From contig CM049313.1 of assembly GCA_026874595.1 (NCBI GenBank), positions 73,398,659 through 73,462,658 of the forward strand: 64,000 nucleotides of DNA, in the 5' to 3' direction. The DNA is from Sipunculus nudus. Lineage: Eukaryota; Annelida; Sipuncula; Golfingiida; Sipunculidae. Within the stretch, counting starts at the first letter, position 1, and every line of letters starts with the position of its first letter. This document shows positions 1 to 12,600 of this stretch, one piece after another. The position numbers and the translations under genes are program-made. A model generated the notes under the pieces. That model saw nothing but the letters and a program-made list of their open reading frames with translations, was not told where the DNA came from and searched no databases.

Positions 1-530
1 TTTTAACACCACGACCATCACCTTTAACAGATTCTTATCAGTCATTCCTAAAATTTATGTACTTTTGGAAAATACCTAAATCATAAGATATAATTTGAGG
101 ATAGACCCATTACATTATCTGACTGATCTCTTATCTGAACAAAGTCTTTATCCTAAGTTATTTTTATAATCACTCCACATATTACTCCTAAGATTTATAT
201 TTGTATTGGGCCCCTTCACCCTGTATGCCAGAGTATTAGGTTTCATTGGCTGAAAGCTAGAACAAATGGACTGTTAGGTTCACATTGAAATTCAACTGTT
301 CAACATAAATATTTTTTTCTTAAATGATAGGTTTTGACTTTTAAAAATCCTGAAATCCTCATTGTTCTGTAATAACTAATTAGTCTTGTCTTCTTCCTCC
401 ACATTCTGTGACAGCTAATGGCAATAACAGGACATGTACCACCCAAACAAGTCTCATTTCCTAAAACATCACATGCGTCGTCTTGATTTAATGCTGTTAA
501 CTTGTTATCCCTGCCCCTCTGATTGTACAG
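1..530. other. Intron of the CCDC112-like gene, no other feature seen
   Basis: AT-rich unique sequence. It ends in a pyrimidine-containing 3' splice site (TGTACAG) directly before the first recognised CCDC112 exon. The two short minus-strand open frames here have no recognisable motifs and overlap the exon, so they are not called. Confidence 0.6.
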
Positions 531-626
531 GATAAACAAAAGCTTGACAAGCGCATTTCTAAGGAGAGAGCTAAACAACAAGAAGAACTTGAAAAGCAGG
601 CCAGAGCTGAAGCCAGGAAACAACAG
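531..626 (+). CDS. CCDC112: CCDC112-like exon, coiled-coil segment
   Basis: 96 bp, 32 codons, phase 0 at both ends. It is preceded by TGTACAG and followed by donor GTGAGC. Translation begins DKQKLDKRISKERAKQQ and ends EARKQQ, a Lys/Glu/Gln/Arg-rich helix typical of the region just upstream of the CCDC112 C-terminal motif. Confidence 0.8.
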
Positions 627-3600
627 GTGAGCAAGGCTATTGTGGCTGTGTTACAGAGACAGCAGCACCCATCTGTGATTGATTGGTGAATTTTATTCCA
701 ATGAATTAGTGAGGCAAGCTCACACATCACCAATGTCACCTCAGTGTGTCCCAGTGTGCCACCTTGATGTATTCCTGATGTCAAACAATATGTTGTCCTG
801 ATGTCTCCCAGATATGTCCCTGTTGTCACCCTCATGAAATCTAACATGCCCTCACTCACCTCACCTGAATACATGATTCATCAAGTGATTCATCAGGGAC
901 ACATTTGGGTTACATCAGAAACCATCTGGAGAAACCAGCAATTTCCTGGTAACATAGGTGTCACATTTTGACACATCATGGTCACATCTTTTTAACATCT
1001 GGGTAACATCTATATGACATAATCCCGATGTTATCTGAAGTCAGTGTGATGTGTCCAAATGTGTCCCAATATCATTCCCATTCCCAAATTAGGTGAATGT
1101 GCATGTTAAAAAATGTCCCAATTTAACCCTAAAGTATCCTGATGTTACCAGGTAACACCAGAATGTTAAGCAGATATCACATGGGGGATGACATTGGTGG
1201 TGTCTGATTAAGCCATGTCTAATTTGCATAAATTTCACAGTAGAGCCATTAAGGTACTTTTAATCCTTTCAAAATAAATATGTTAGCAGCACATGGAAAT
1301 GAAACTAATAAGTCTCAAGTACCAAGTGCCTCATGTGTACACTTTACCGTTCAGGACTGCATAAATTTAGAAAAATTGACCTTCATGATACAATTATATG
1401 AATATTCCCAAGATGTCTATGCTGCTTGTAGAATAAAGATGAATCTTTTATAAAGACCAAAACCAGTAACTCACCAGTCCACTATTTCCTGGAGGTTCCA
1501 TTCCACTTTGCTGTAACTGTGTTGTAGATTGATGCCAGAGTACCCCGAGACCCTCGCAGACTTCACCGTTTAACTGCCGGCTGGGAGGAGAGACAGAAAA
1601 ACACAGGTCCAACAGGAACAGGCCCAGTTTTACATATGCCTCACAGGTCAGTGTTTGTTATTGTTTTAAGATTGAAACTAGAAACCTTATGCATCCCCGA
1701 CTCACTGGGACCGAAATATCAAATTTTTTTTCAGAAATATAAATAAACTGAAACAGTGTCAGTCATAGGACCTTATGTATTATTAGCTCAGCTGACTGTA
1801 AGTCATCTGAGCTATAGTTATGGTCCATTATCTGTCATCCGTCAGGCTGGCCGTCATGCCATCTGTAAGAGTGGCACGTTTTGAAATTGTTAGGCATAAA
1901 ATCCAAAATTTGGCATACTGCTACATGTCCCTAAAATCTCCTACCAACCGAAAAATTAGGTCACTTTGACCTTGTTTCTTCGAGAAATTAAGGAAATGCC
2001 TCTGTTTTTTATAAAAAAAACCTATTATCACACTTCAGGACCGTCCGTAGATGTGGCACGTTTTAAAACCGTAAGACCTAGGAATCCAAAATTCAGCATA
2101 ATGTTAGATGTCCCCAAGATCTCCTACCAAGCTGAAAACTGGGTCTTTGCGACTTTGTTCCTTTGAGAAATTTAGGAAAAACCTCAATTTTTTATTAAAA
2201 ACCTATTTTCACACTTCAGGACTGCCTAATATCAAAACCACTCATCTGTTTTTCCTCATATTTACCATAAATATTCCTCTATATAGTTCCTATGTACATG
2301 CCAGAAATTATGTCGGTATTATATAAAATTAAAAAAAGTTATGGGCCCAAACATAATGCATTTTGTAAAAAATCAGGAAAGATATTTAATCACTTAACAC
2401 AAAACATGTTAAAGCTGTGGACTTTTTTTACAGTAATATAACTTTAATTAATCAAAATTAAATTGTATACCCAAAATTAGATCAAAATCTTTCAATTTTT
2501 TTAAAATATTAACAAAAATAAAATATTGGTACCTTAAATTTCACCCAACTTTGACCATGGCACGTTTTTTTTCCTGTAAGTACTGTGGATTTAATTTTCA
2601 CAGCATGTTTATGTTAGCATTTTGTCTGTTAACACCAAAAATTTGAAACCAGTTGATCAAAAACTGTAGATTTTATTCACGTTTTCAAGCACCATGTAAT
2701 ATATTGTTTACATCAAGCTAGTGTTATGCATTTTGCAAGAGCTCAGCTCCCCAGCTTCAGCTCTCAGTTCCTAAAATTTGGCATACAATTAGATGTCTCC
2801 AAAATCCCCTACCATGCCAAGAATTTGGTCACTAGGACTTAATACCTTCGAGATATTAATGAAAAACTTCATTTTTCCATTAAAAACCCATTGTTACACT
2901 TCAAGACTGCCTAATATCAAAACCACTGATCTGACTTTAAACATATATAATATTTATATTTTACTATACATTCTCTATGCACATGCCAGAAATGATGTCA
3001 GTATTGCGTAATTGTTTTAAGTTATGGGCCCAAACATAATGCACTTTGTAAAAAATCAAGAAATATATTTACTCCCTTTACAAGGGGATTGCTGAAGCTA
3101 GAGATTTTTTGTCAGGGATGTAACATTATTTAATCAAGAATCAATTGAATACCCAAAATTATTTCTGAATTTTTCAAATTTTATAAGTTATTAGTATAAA
3201 TATAAAATTAGTACCTTAAATTTTGCCCAACTTTGACCATGGCACGTTTGTTTCCTGTGAGCACTGTTGATATAATTTTTCATATCATGCACACATAAGG
3301 ACTTCAGCTTTTTAGTTTAGAAAGCTGAAAGAAATTGGCCAAAAATTGAAGCTTTTATTAATGTTTTTATGAGACCATGTCAGACCTTGGTTCTCTCCAG
3401 CCCCTCTTGAGTCACCTGTATGTAGACCTTGTTTAACTTTCAGCAAATTATGCATGCTTGAAGTGAGGCATTCACTGGGGCAACCAGGCAGCTTATGGCC
3501 AGCCACAGTTGATCCAGGTGTCCAACCAAACTCATCTAGTAGTTTTAACCAACAACATAACAATAAACAATAAATTAATAAATTTTTATTGATTTTTAAT

Positions 3601-6600
3601 AACAAATTAAAGAAAAATAGAAAAGGAATTTATTAGTTTATAATAACAGGAAATTAACTTGCAGTTACTGATGATATAAAAATCTTGTTTCGATGGATAG
3701 AATGTCACATATTCCAAATAACACCATGCAGTATTTTTCAGTTCAATTTTAATGATAAAAAAGTAAATCATATTTTTCATTACTAATCAATAGGGATCAT
3801 ATGAAGGAAATTAATGATAGACAAAGATGCAGTTGATAATATTAATCTAGATTCCTACTGTGTCTAGTGTGTACATTGATGTGAAATAAGTCCAAAATTA
3901 ATATATTACATTTATTTTTTTTAATATAAATAAAAGCCATAAAACCAGGTACTTATGATCATTATTTAAATGTGTGAATTTTGTATATTCTGGATTCTCA
4001 ACATCATTGTTTGGTGAAAACTATATAAATACCAGACATGGTGCAAATACTTTGCAATTGTATTTAAATACGAATTTGAATTTGTACTCCATTATAAAAT
4101 TTCTTGCATAAAGAATGGGAATTCAGGTAAAAATGAAAGTATATGAATACCAGTACAAATACTTTCAAAATGTATTCATGAATGCATTCATGAATATATT
4201 CTTTAATATTATTTTAATAATCACTTCAGTTATATTTCATTTTAAAAAATCATACGATTCTCTTATTATTTTAAATAAAAATTATATTTGGAGAGAATAT
4301 TTGTAATTTTTTTTAATTAATAGTTAAACTCTTATATTATATGTTCTGCTTATAAGTTATATGACCAAGTCAAAATCTGTGTTACAATAGTACTCCATTT
4401 GTTAATAAAATAAATGAAATCAGTCCTCTTCCCTGTCGCCAAAGGTACTATCAAAATCATACATAAGCTAAACAACAACAACTCATAATACAGCTTATAT
4501 TTATTACCACACAAAACCAGCATGTGCCTCATTTCTAAATAATATTTTTTTATCATATATAACAGCTGAGCGCTGTGACCCATAGGTCCCTTGTTCTTCA
4601 TATTTACTATAAATATTTCCCATTATAGCTCCTATGTATCTGCCAGGAATTAAGTCAGTATTACAAAATATATAAAAGTTAAGGGCGCAAACATAATGCT
4701 CTTTGTAAAAAAACAGAGAAGATATTTACTCAATTAACATGATAATTGTTGAAGCTAGAGCCTTTTTTTTCAAGGATATAACTTTATTAAATCAATATTC
4801 AATTGCATTCCCAAAATTAGATCTGAATTTCGTAAAATGTTCTTAGCATAAATACAAAATCAGTACCTTCAATTTTGCCCAACTTTGATCATGGCCCGTT
4901 TTTTTCCTGTAAGTACATTTTATTTAATTTTCTCAGCAAGGTACACATAAGGATTTAATTGGTTAAATTCTGAAATTTGAAATTAAAAGCTAAAAAAATT
5001 AGGCTAGTTATTGAAGTTTTTTTCAGAGGCTCTATTGTATTCATTTGCATTGTCAAGCTCCAGGCTACCCACCTCTTGTTACTAGTCACTATAGACCTGC
5101 CTGGTTAACCTTATTAGTGATGCAACAATGGTCCAGGTGTACAGTTATACTCATGTCAGCTCCCCTCCCCCCCCCCATCCCCACCCCCAAGTGTATTGCA
5201 ATGATTGTTATTGTTTGAACTGTATTTCTCAAAGCTGTTTCCACTCCAATGTACAAAACTTTTCTTGAAATAGAAAATTCATGGAGGAATCCAGAAGTTG
5301 GCACGTTTTGGTAATGTAGCATTTTTAAAGAAATTAATTTCCTTTTAAATAATTTAATAATCCTTTTTAAATATAATAAACCCATCAGTAGGTATAATTT
5401 GATAATATATGAGTCAAAGCATGGATAAATAAAGGTGCAATTTAGAATTGTGAATTCTGAATCAAGTGTTAGTTTCATATATTTATTGTTTTATTACGTA
5501 AACATAATTGTGAGCTGTTTCTGTATAAATGAGAATTTTCTCTGTTATAGTTTATACGCCAGAGAAAACCAACCGAAAATTTTCCCTTATTGGGCCTATT
5601 ATCGCCCACCCGCCTCGTTCCCGTGTATCTAGGTCACACTTCCGTTTCCTGTAATCACTTTTTCTTCTGGCATCAGCCATGATGGACGTGTGATCACGCT
5701 CTGCGTGATTCGTCCACTGTTTTGGTTTGTACAGTTGGGGTTGTCAACTGAATTGTAAGTAGTGATTCTTTTTCCCTTCCCGCCATGGAGACCCCTTACT
5801 GTTCTTCTTGTGGTTAATTAATCCCCACTTGGGATCCTCACCCCACTTGTTTCACCTGCCGTTCACACAATGGCATCTGCCAGGGCCCTGCATATCCCTG
5901 CTTCTATTGTCAGACATGGTCGTCTGACAAATGGGCCATGTTCCCTGCCTGGTCCCATTCCCCGGTTGTAGGGGTTCCCATGGTTAAACGCAACACGTCC
6001 ATGTTAGGTTCCCCATCCATTTCAACCTATGAAGTTACTTCCCCTCTAGTTCTGCTGCTAAAAATCTTTCCTATTGTTTTCATCACATTTGGACCCCAGT
6101 CCGCTTATACCACTTTGAGTAAACTCTCACGTTTTTGCTCTTCACTGATGTCGGATCTAGATGGTTGGCACTCGTCTTGGGCGAGCATAACGTCACATTG
6201 TTTAGTTCTCAGCCCAATCCAGTTCGGGGTCCGTATTACTCTCGTCTTTTGCTGGTTCCGACACCGCTCGGACGGGGGCGCCCGATTATCGATCTCAAGC
6301 GCCTCTATTCGGTCATTTACCCACCACCCTTTCGCTTGTTCAATATTCCTGCGGTTCTCCGCTTTATCAGTCGGAGGGATTGGGCGTTCATATTAGCCCT
6401 TACAGATGCATATTGTCACGTTCCGATCCATCCGTCGTCCCAACCGTTTTTCGGTTCGCCTACCCAAAGCGCATGTATAAATTACGTGCCCTTCCGTTCG
6501 GAATCAATTTGGCCCCAAAATTTTTATGCTGCAGGGAATAGAGCAGTCGTCCACACGGTCACTTGTTACCTCCGCTCCCAGGGCATATCTGTGCTCCCTT

Positions 6601-9600
6601 ACCTAGCTGATTGGCTTGTCCCTGCGGCCAATCGCTCTCTCTTACTGGCGCACCGCTCCAGGGTTCTCGATTACTCAGGAACCTTGACTTTCTTGTCAAT
6701 ACAGAGAAGTCCCAGCTCACTCTCACCCAGTCCTTACTGTTTCTGGGTGTGACTCTCGATTTTGCGTCAGGGACTGTGTCTCTCCTGCACGCATTTGCTC
6801 TAAAGCTCCGGACACAGATTCATTCCTTTCTTGCATCTCGCCGTATCGTTTCTCGTGCCGCTGCTTCTCTTCACCGCACTCTCATCTGGGCCGCCGATTT
6901 CGTTCCATTCAGTTGGTTATAACTCCGTCCGGTTCAGTCTCTCCTGCGCGCTCACGGCCTTATCCATCTCTGTTCGGTTCGTCCTGCGGTCCTCCCGTAT
7001 CAACGTACGTGGCGGACCCTTCGCCCTTGACTGGACCTTTCCTTTCTCCTTCAGGAAGTTCCTTTCTCTCAGGGGATTGATTGTACTGTCTTTACTGACA
7101 CATCTCTCCTCGGTTGGGGTGCCCATATGGCTGATCTCCGCGCCTCGGGCATCTGGTCCCCATCGGCAAGCCTCCTTCATATCCATGTCCTCGAACTTTG
7201 CGCCATCCATTGCGCGATCTCACGTTGGTCCCCGTCGCTTACTAGGCCGTCACATACTAGTCATGACCGACCCCACCACGATGGTGGCATATATAAACGG
7301 GCAGGGCAGTACTCGGTCTCCCTCACTGATGCAGGAGACCTACCTCTTGTGCGATCTATGTATCAAGCTACGGGCCTCGATCTGAGCGTCTCATCTTCCG
7401 GGCATATCGAACTTCTAACAGACGCCCTTTCATGTCGCCCCGCGTCTCCACCTCCGTCTGTCGTCCTTCTGCTCTCAGTGCTTCAGTGTCTCTTCACTGG
7501 ACTGGGGCATCCGGATATCGATCTATTTGATTTTCCCCTCCCCCCAGTCCCCGTTCTTACAGTGACGCGTCTACTTCGCCCTCGCGACCGTCTCCCCGCC
7601 CACCTGCCATCCGTTTGGTCTCACTGGTTTCTCTACGCCTTTCCGGTGCCCCGTCTCATCCACTGTATCCTCATCCGTCTGTCCCGTGCGGACCAGACGG
7701 ATCTCCTCCTCATCCTCCCATTCATCCTGCGACTCCCTGGTTTCCCCTGTGGGGCTCGCTTTTCTCACTACCACCGCTTCTTCTAACGCTCTGGATCGAA
7801 CTCCCGTCGTTCCCAAGAGCACGTCGTCCAATTCGGTCATACCCTCTATGACTCCCTGTGACATCTCTTCACCGGTTTGGCGTCTGACCACGGAATCTCC
7901 TTTAAATCCATCGCTTGCAGAGCTTTTGGAATTCTTTGTTTCATTCCTACTTGATAACCATATATCCTAACTGTCTCTTCGTGGCTATCGTCACGATCGT
8001 GTCCTCCGTCATCCGTTGGTGACGGATTTATCATGGGGGTACATGCTGCGCTTCTCGTCCTCGCTCCGTCACTACTTCCTGGCGTCTGGACGTTGTCTGA
8101 CATCACCTCTGCGGACCCCCTTAGGTACCGCTTTGTTCGTTGCATCTTCTGCATTTGTCTCAGAAAACAGTTTCCTCCTTGCTCTTGCATCTGCTGGTTG
8201 CGGCTCTGAGCTTCATGCCCTAGTGGCTGATTCGCATTTTACACAATTTGCAGCCGATGGTTCATCGGCCACCTTACATTTCACTACGGAATTTTTAAGT
8301 GGAACCATCATTCAATGTTCCTCCGTTTCCCTGGCACGTTTCGGCCCTCCCTAATGGACAGTACCGTTACGGGGCTACCATTTCCCTGTTCCTGCTTTAC
8401 ATTACTATCTTTAAGCTACTCATTCAAATTGGGGGGGGGGGCGCAAGAAGTTGTTTATTTCAACAAAAGTCACTTATTCAAACAAAGAAATTAACCCTAT
8501 CTCCATAAGTGCCTGGCTAAAAGCTACCATTGTCTCAGCATATGAATCTGCTTCTCAGTCATCATTGGAGCAGCTTCACGTCAAGGCTCATGACGTCAGG
8601 GCCATTTCTACATCTTTGGCCCTTTATCGGGGATTTCCCCAAACCAACTGGTCAAGAAAAGCTACCTGTCGGCTCCGGTTAAAAGCTTCGGGCCCTTATT
8701 CCCTTGGCCCTGTGATTGAGGCGGGCGAGGTCCTACAGTTCTCCAGGCCGTCTTCGACTCCTTCATCTGTTCCAGCGACGACGTCTTTGTCTGCTCCATC
8801 GCTGCAGTGATGTTCTCCTCTTTCCGTCGTTCCCGGTAGGTATGCCCACCCAAAGGTTTATCTGTTATATTCTCATTAATACAGAAACAGCTCACAATTA
8901 TGTTTACATAATAAAACCCCCCCATTCCCTCCCTGTGAAATGTGGTTTTGTTAGAAAACTGTTGTGAGCTTTTCTGTATTACAAACAACGCTCCCTCCCA
9001 GTCCACTTCATTCGGCCTTCCAAAAAGTGATAACAGGAAACGGAAGTGTGACCTAGATACACGGGAACGAGGCGGGGTGGGCAATAATAGGCCCAATAAG
9101 GGAAAATTTCCGATTGGCTTACTCTGGCGTATAAACTTTAACAGAGAAAATTCTCATTAATACAGGAAAGCCCACAACAGTTTACTAACAAAACCACCAT
9201 TCACAGGGAGGGAATGGGGGGGTTTTGCAAACTTAAAAAATATATTATATGAAAAAATATACACATGTGTGTGCATAATGTGATGCTACCTGACCAAATT
9301 AGCTATAAATGTTGATGCAATTTAGAATTCTGAATCAACTTAAATATTCACATTCATATGTAAATGTGAAACTCTAAATGTATACAGTATAGTTAATTTT
9401 ATAAACTTGAAAACAATTGATGTAATAAAAGAAATGATCTAATGCAAACATTTTATTATTATTTACCTGCTGTTTTTAAATAGGTAATAATTATGAATAA
9501 ATTTTTTTTCCTGGTATGCAGCACCACCATCAAGTCCTACCTCCTGTGGAGTGGAAACGTTTTTGCAACTGTATACATTTTATAAAATAGAAAAAAATTT

Positions 9601-12600
9601 TGATTAATAAGAGAAAATAGGATCTAATTGAACCAATTTATTAACTGCTTAACTGTAAACAGCTTATCATAAAGCCAACCAATGATCATTGTTATAGTAT
9701 AGATCTTATTAGCTCAGCTGACTGTAAGTCATCTGAGCTATAGCGATCACTCTTTGTCCGTCGTCCGTCCGGCCGTCTGTCTGTTAACAAGGCACAAATT
9801 GTAACCGCTGAACCTGGAATCTTCTTACTTTACATCCAAAGAGGTCAATAAAAAATCTCCTTGGAAACCTGGAATTAGGTCTCTGTTACCCATATCCTAC
9901 GAGCTAGGGGGCCCCAAAGTACCCCCCCAGAATAGTGAAAAATTTCATACAAAAACTTCAATATCTTATTAACTACATCACTGATGGTCATGATTTTTGG
10001 CATACATATTGATCATAAGATGTTCCATCAGTTCCTGAAGACTGGTGGCGCCACCTGTATTTTTCGATTTTTTATGAATTTTTTTCTCTTTTTTTGAGAC
10101 CTTTAAAAATGTGGACATCTGTTAACAGGGCACAAATCATAAAGACTGGACCTAGAATCTTCATTCTTTACATTCTGAGCGACCTATGGAAAGTCTCCAT
10201 GGAAACCAGAAAAAAGGTCTCTGTTAACCATATCCTTCGAGGTATGGGGCCCCAAAGTACCCCCCGGAAATAGTGAAAAATTTCATACAAAAACTTCAAT
10301 ATCTGATGAACTACATCACTGATGGTCATGATTTTTGGCATACATATTGATCATGAGATGTTTCATCAGTTTCTGCAGACTGGTGGTGCCATCTGTATTG
10401 TTCGATTTTTTATTATTTGTTTTCTCTATTTTTGAGACCTTTAAAAATGTGAACATCTGTTAACAGGGCGCAAATCGTAAAGACTGGACCTAGAATCTTC
10501 ATTCTTTAAATTCTGAGAGACCTATGAAAAGTCTCCATGGAAACCAGAAATTAGGTCTCTGTTACCCATATCCTTCGAGGTATTGGGCCCAAAAGTACCC
10601 CCCAGAATAGTGAAAAATTTCATACAAAAACTTCAATATCTCATTAACTACATCACTGATGGTCATGATTTTTGGCATACATATTGATCATGAGATGTTT
10701 CATCAGTTTTTGCAGACTGGTAATGCCACCTGTATTGTTCTATTTTTAACAAATTGTTTTCTCTATTTTTGAGACCTTTAAAAATGTAAACATTTGTTAA
10801 CAGGGCACAAATCCTAAAGACTGGACCTAGAATCTTCATTCTTTATATTCTGAGAGACCTATGAAAAGTCTCCATTTAAACCAGAAATTAGGTCTCTGTT
10901 ACCCATATCCTTCGAGCTATGGGGCCCCAAAGTACCCCCCAGAATAGTGAAAAATTTCATACAAAAACTTCAATATCTGATTAACTACATCACTGATGGT
11001 CATGATTTTTGGCATACATATTGATCATGAGATGTTTCATCAGTTTCTGCAGACCTGTGGCACCACCTGTATTTTTTCAAATTTTTCATTTTTTTCTCTA
11101 TTTTTGAGACCTTTAAGGATGTAGTTATCTGTCAACAGGGTCAAATTGTAACGACTGGACCTAGAATCTTCATTCATGACAAAGGGAGACCCATGAAGAG
11201 TCTCCATGGAAACCTAAAATTAGGTCTCTGTTATATATATTCTTTGAGCTGTGGCACTTCAAAGTACAGCTCAGAATAAGTGAAAATTTGATACAAAAGC
11301 TGAAGTATCTGAACAATTAATGCACAATAATTGTTTGTATGGATATTGATCATGGAGTGTTTCATCAGTTTCTGCAGCCTGGTGGCACCACATGTATTTG
11401 TTTGGGCTTTTTGTCGAATTTTTTTCTCTATTTTTGAGACGTTTAAAGATATGAACATCTGTTAACAGGACACATATCATAACAACTGGACCTAGAATCT
11501 TCATTCTTTACACACAGGGATTCCCATAAAAAATCTCCATGGAAACCTGAAATTAGGTCTCTGTTACCCATATCCATTAAGCTGTATGGCTCCAAAATAC
11601 CCCCCAGAATAATGAAAAATTTGATACAAAAACTCCAGTATCTCAATAACTACAACACTAATGATCATGATTTTTTGCATACATATTGATCATGACAAGT
11701 TCCATCAGTTTCAGCAGACTGGGTGCGCCACCTCTATTTTTTTCAAATTTTTAAGAATTATTTTCTCTATTTTTGAGACCTTTAAAGATGTGGTTATCTG
11801 TCAACAGGGTACAAATTGTAATAACTGGACCTAGAATCTTCATTCTTGTCATGCAAGGAGGGCCATGAAAAGTGTCTGTGGAAACCTGAAATTAGCTCTC
11901 TGTTTCCCATATCCTTCAAGCTATAGGACTCCAAAGTTTCCCTCAGAATAATGGAAAATTTGATACAAAAGCTGAAGTATCTGAACAACTATTCCAGAGA
12001 CCACCATACTTCTTTGCATGGATATTGACCATTAAGTGTTTTTATTAGTTTCTGCAGACTGGTGGAGCCACCTGTTTTTTTTTTAAAGTTTACGCATTTT
12101 TTCTCTATTTTTGAGATATATTAATACAGACACAATCTCAGTCTGTTGGTTAATCTTTTTGATGCTTCAGTTCAATGGTTATATACTACCATTCAGATGA
12201 TAAAATTTCCTTTTGCAAATCTCTTCCCAGTCAGCTGAGCGTCATGACCCATGGGTGACTTGTATTCACAAACCGCTTACATGCTTCATTTTCAACATTA
12301 GGAAACACATGGTCAGGTCACAAAATATTATTTGCAACAATTTCTCACTCTTCAATTCAAACCAGTCATACCAACCAACCATGCCCTTTCTTACCTCTTC
12401 ATCTCAGACTTTATCTCCATTTTTATATTAATTTAGATTTTACATCAAGGTCAACTTCAGCTGAGCACAGTGACCCATGAGTCCCTCGTTATATTTTTCC
12501 TCATATTACTACATACTTTTATCAACCTTAAAACTGGGGAGAAAAAGTAATTTTGCCACAGTATTTTGTAGACACTGGCATCTGTTGGCAGACTGAAGTA

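Larger units (their letters stand above)
5488..9226 (+). mobile_element. DIRS-like tyrosine-recombinase retroelement, decayed and internally deleted
   Basis: About 3.74 kb, shorter than typical full-length DIRS elements. It has inverted terminal repeats of ~143 bp (5521-5663 and 9022-9165) and an internal complementary region (8861-8979) whose halves match the outer tips of both ends. Those tips meet at a shared GTTTT. Inside, in order and in broken frames, are a Cys-rich gag-like start, reverse transcriptase, RNase H and the HxxR box of a tyrosine recombinase. This order and the inverted ends are diagnostic of the DIRS group, which replicates through a circular intermediate integrated by the recombinase. 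Stops and frameshifts in every domain make it non-autonomous. GC content is clearly higher than in flanking DNA. It lies in the last CCDC112 intron. Confidence 0.85.

Noticed and set aside
5938-8810. Overlapping 60-220 aa frames as separate genes
   Set aside because: They are broken pieces of one DIRS-like retroelement; minus-strand frames are shadows.
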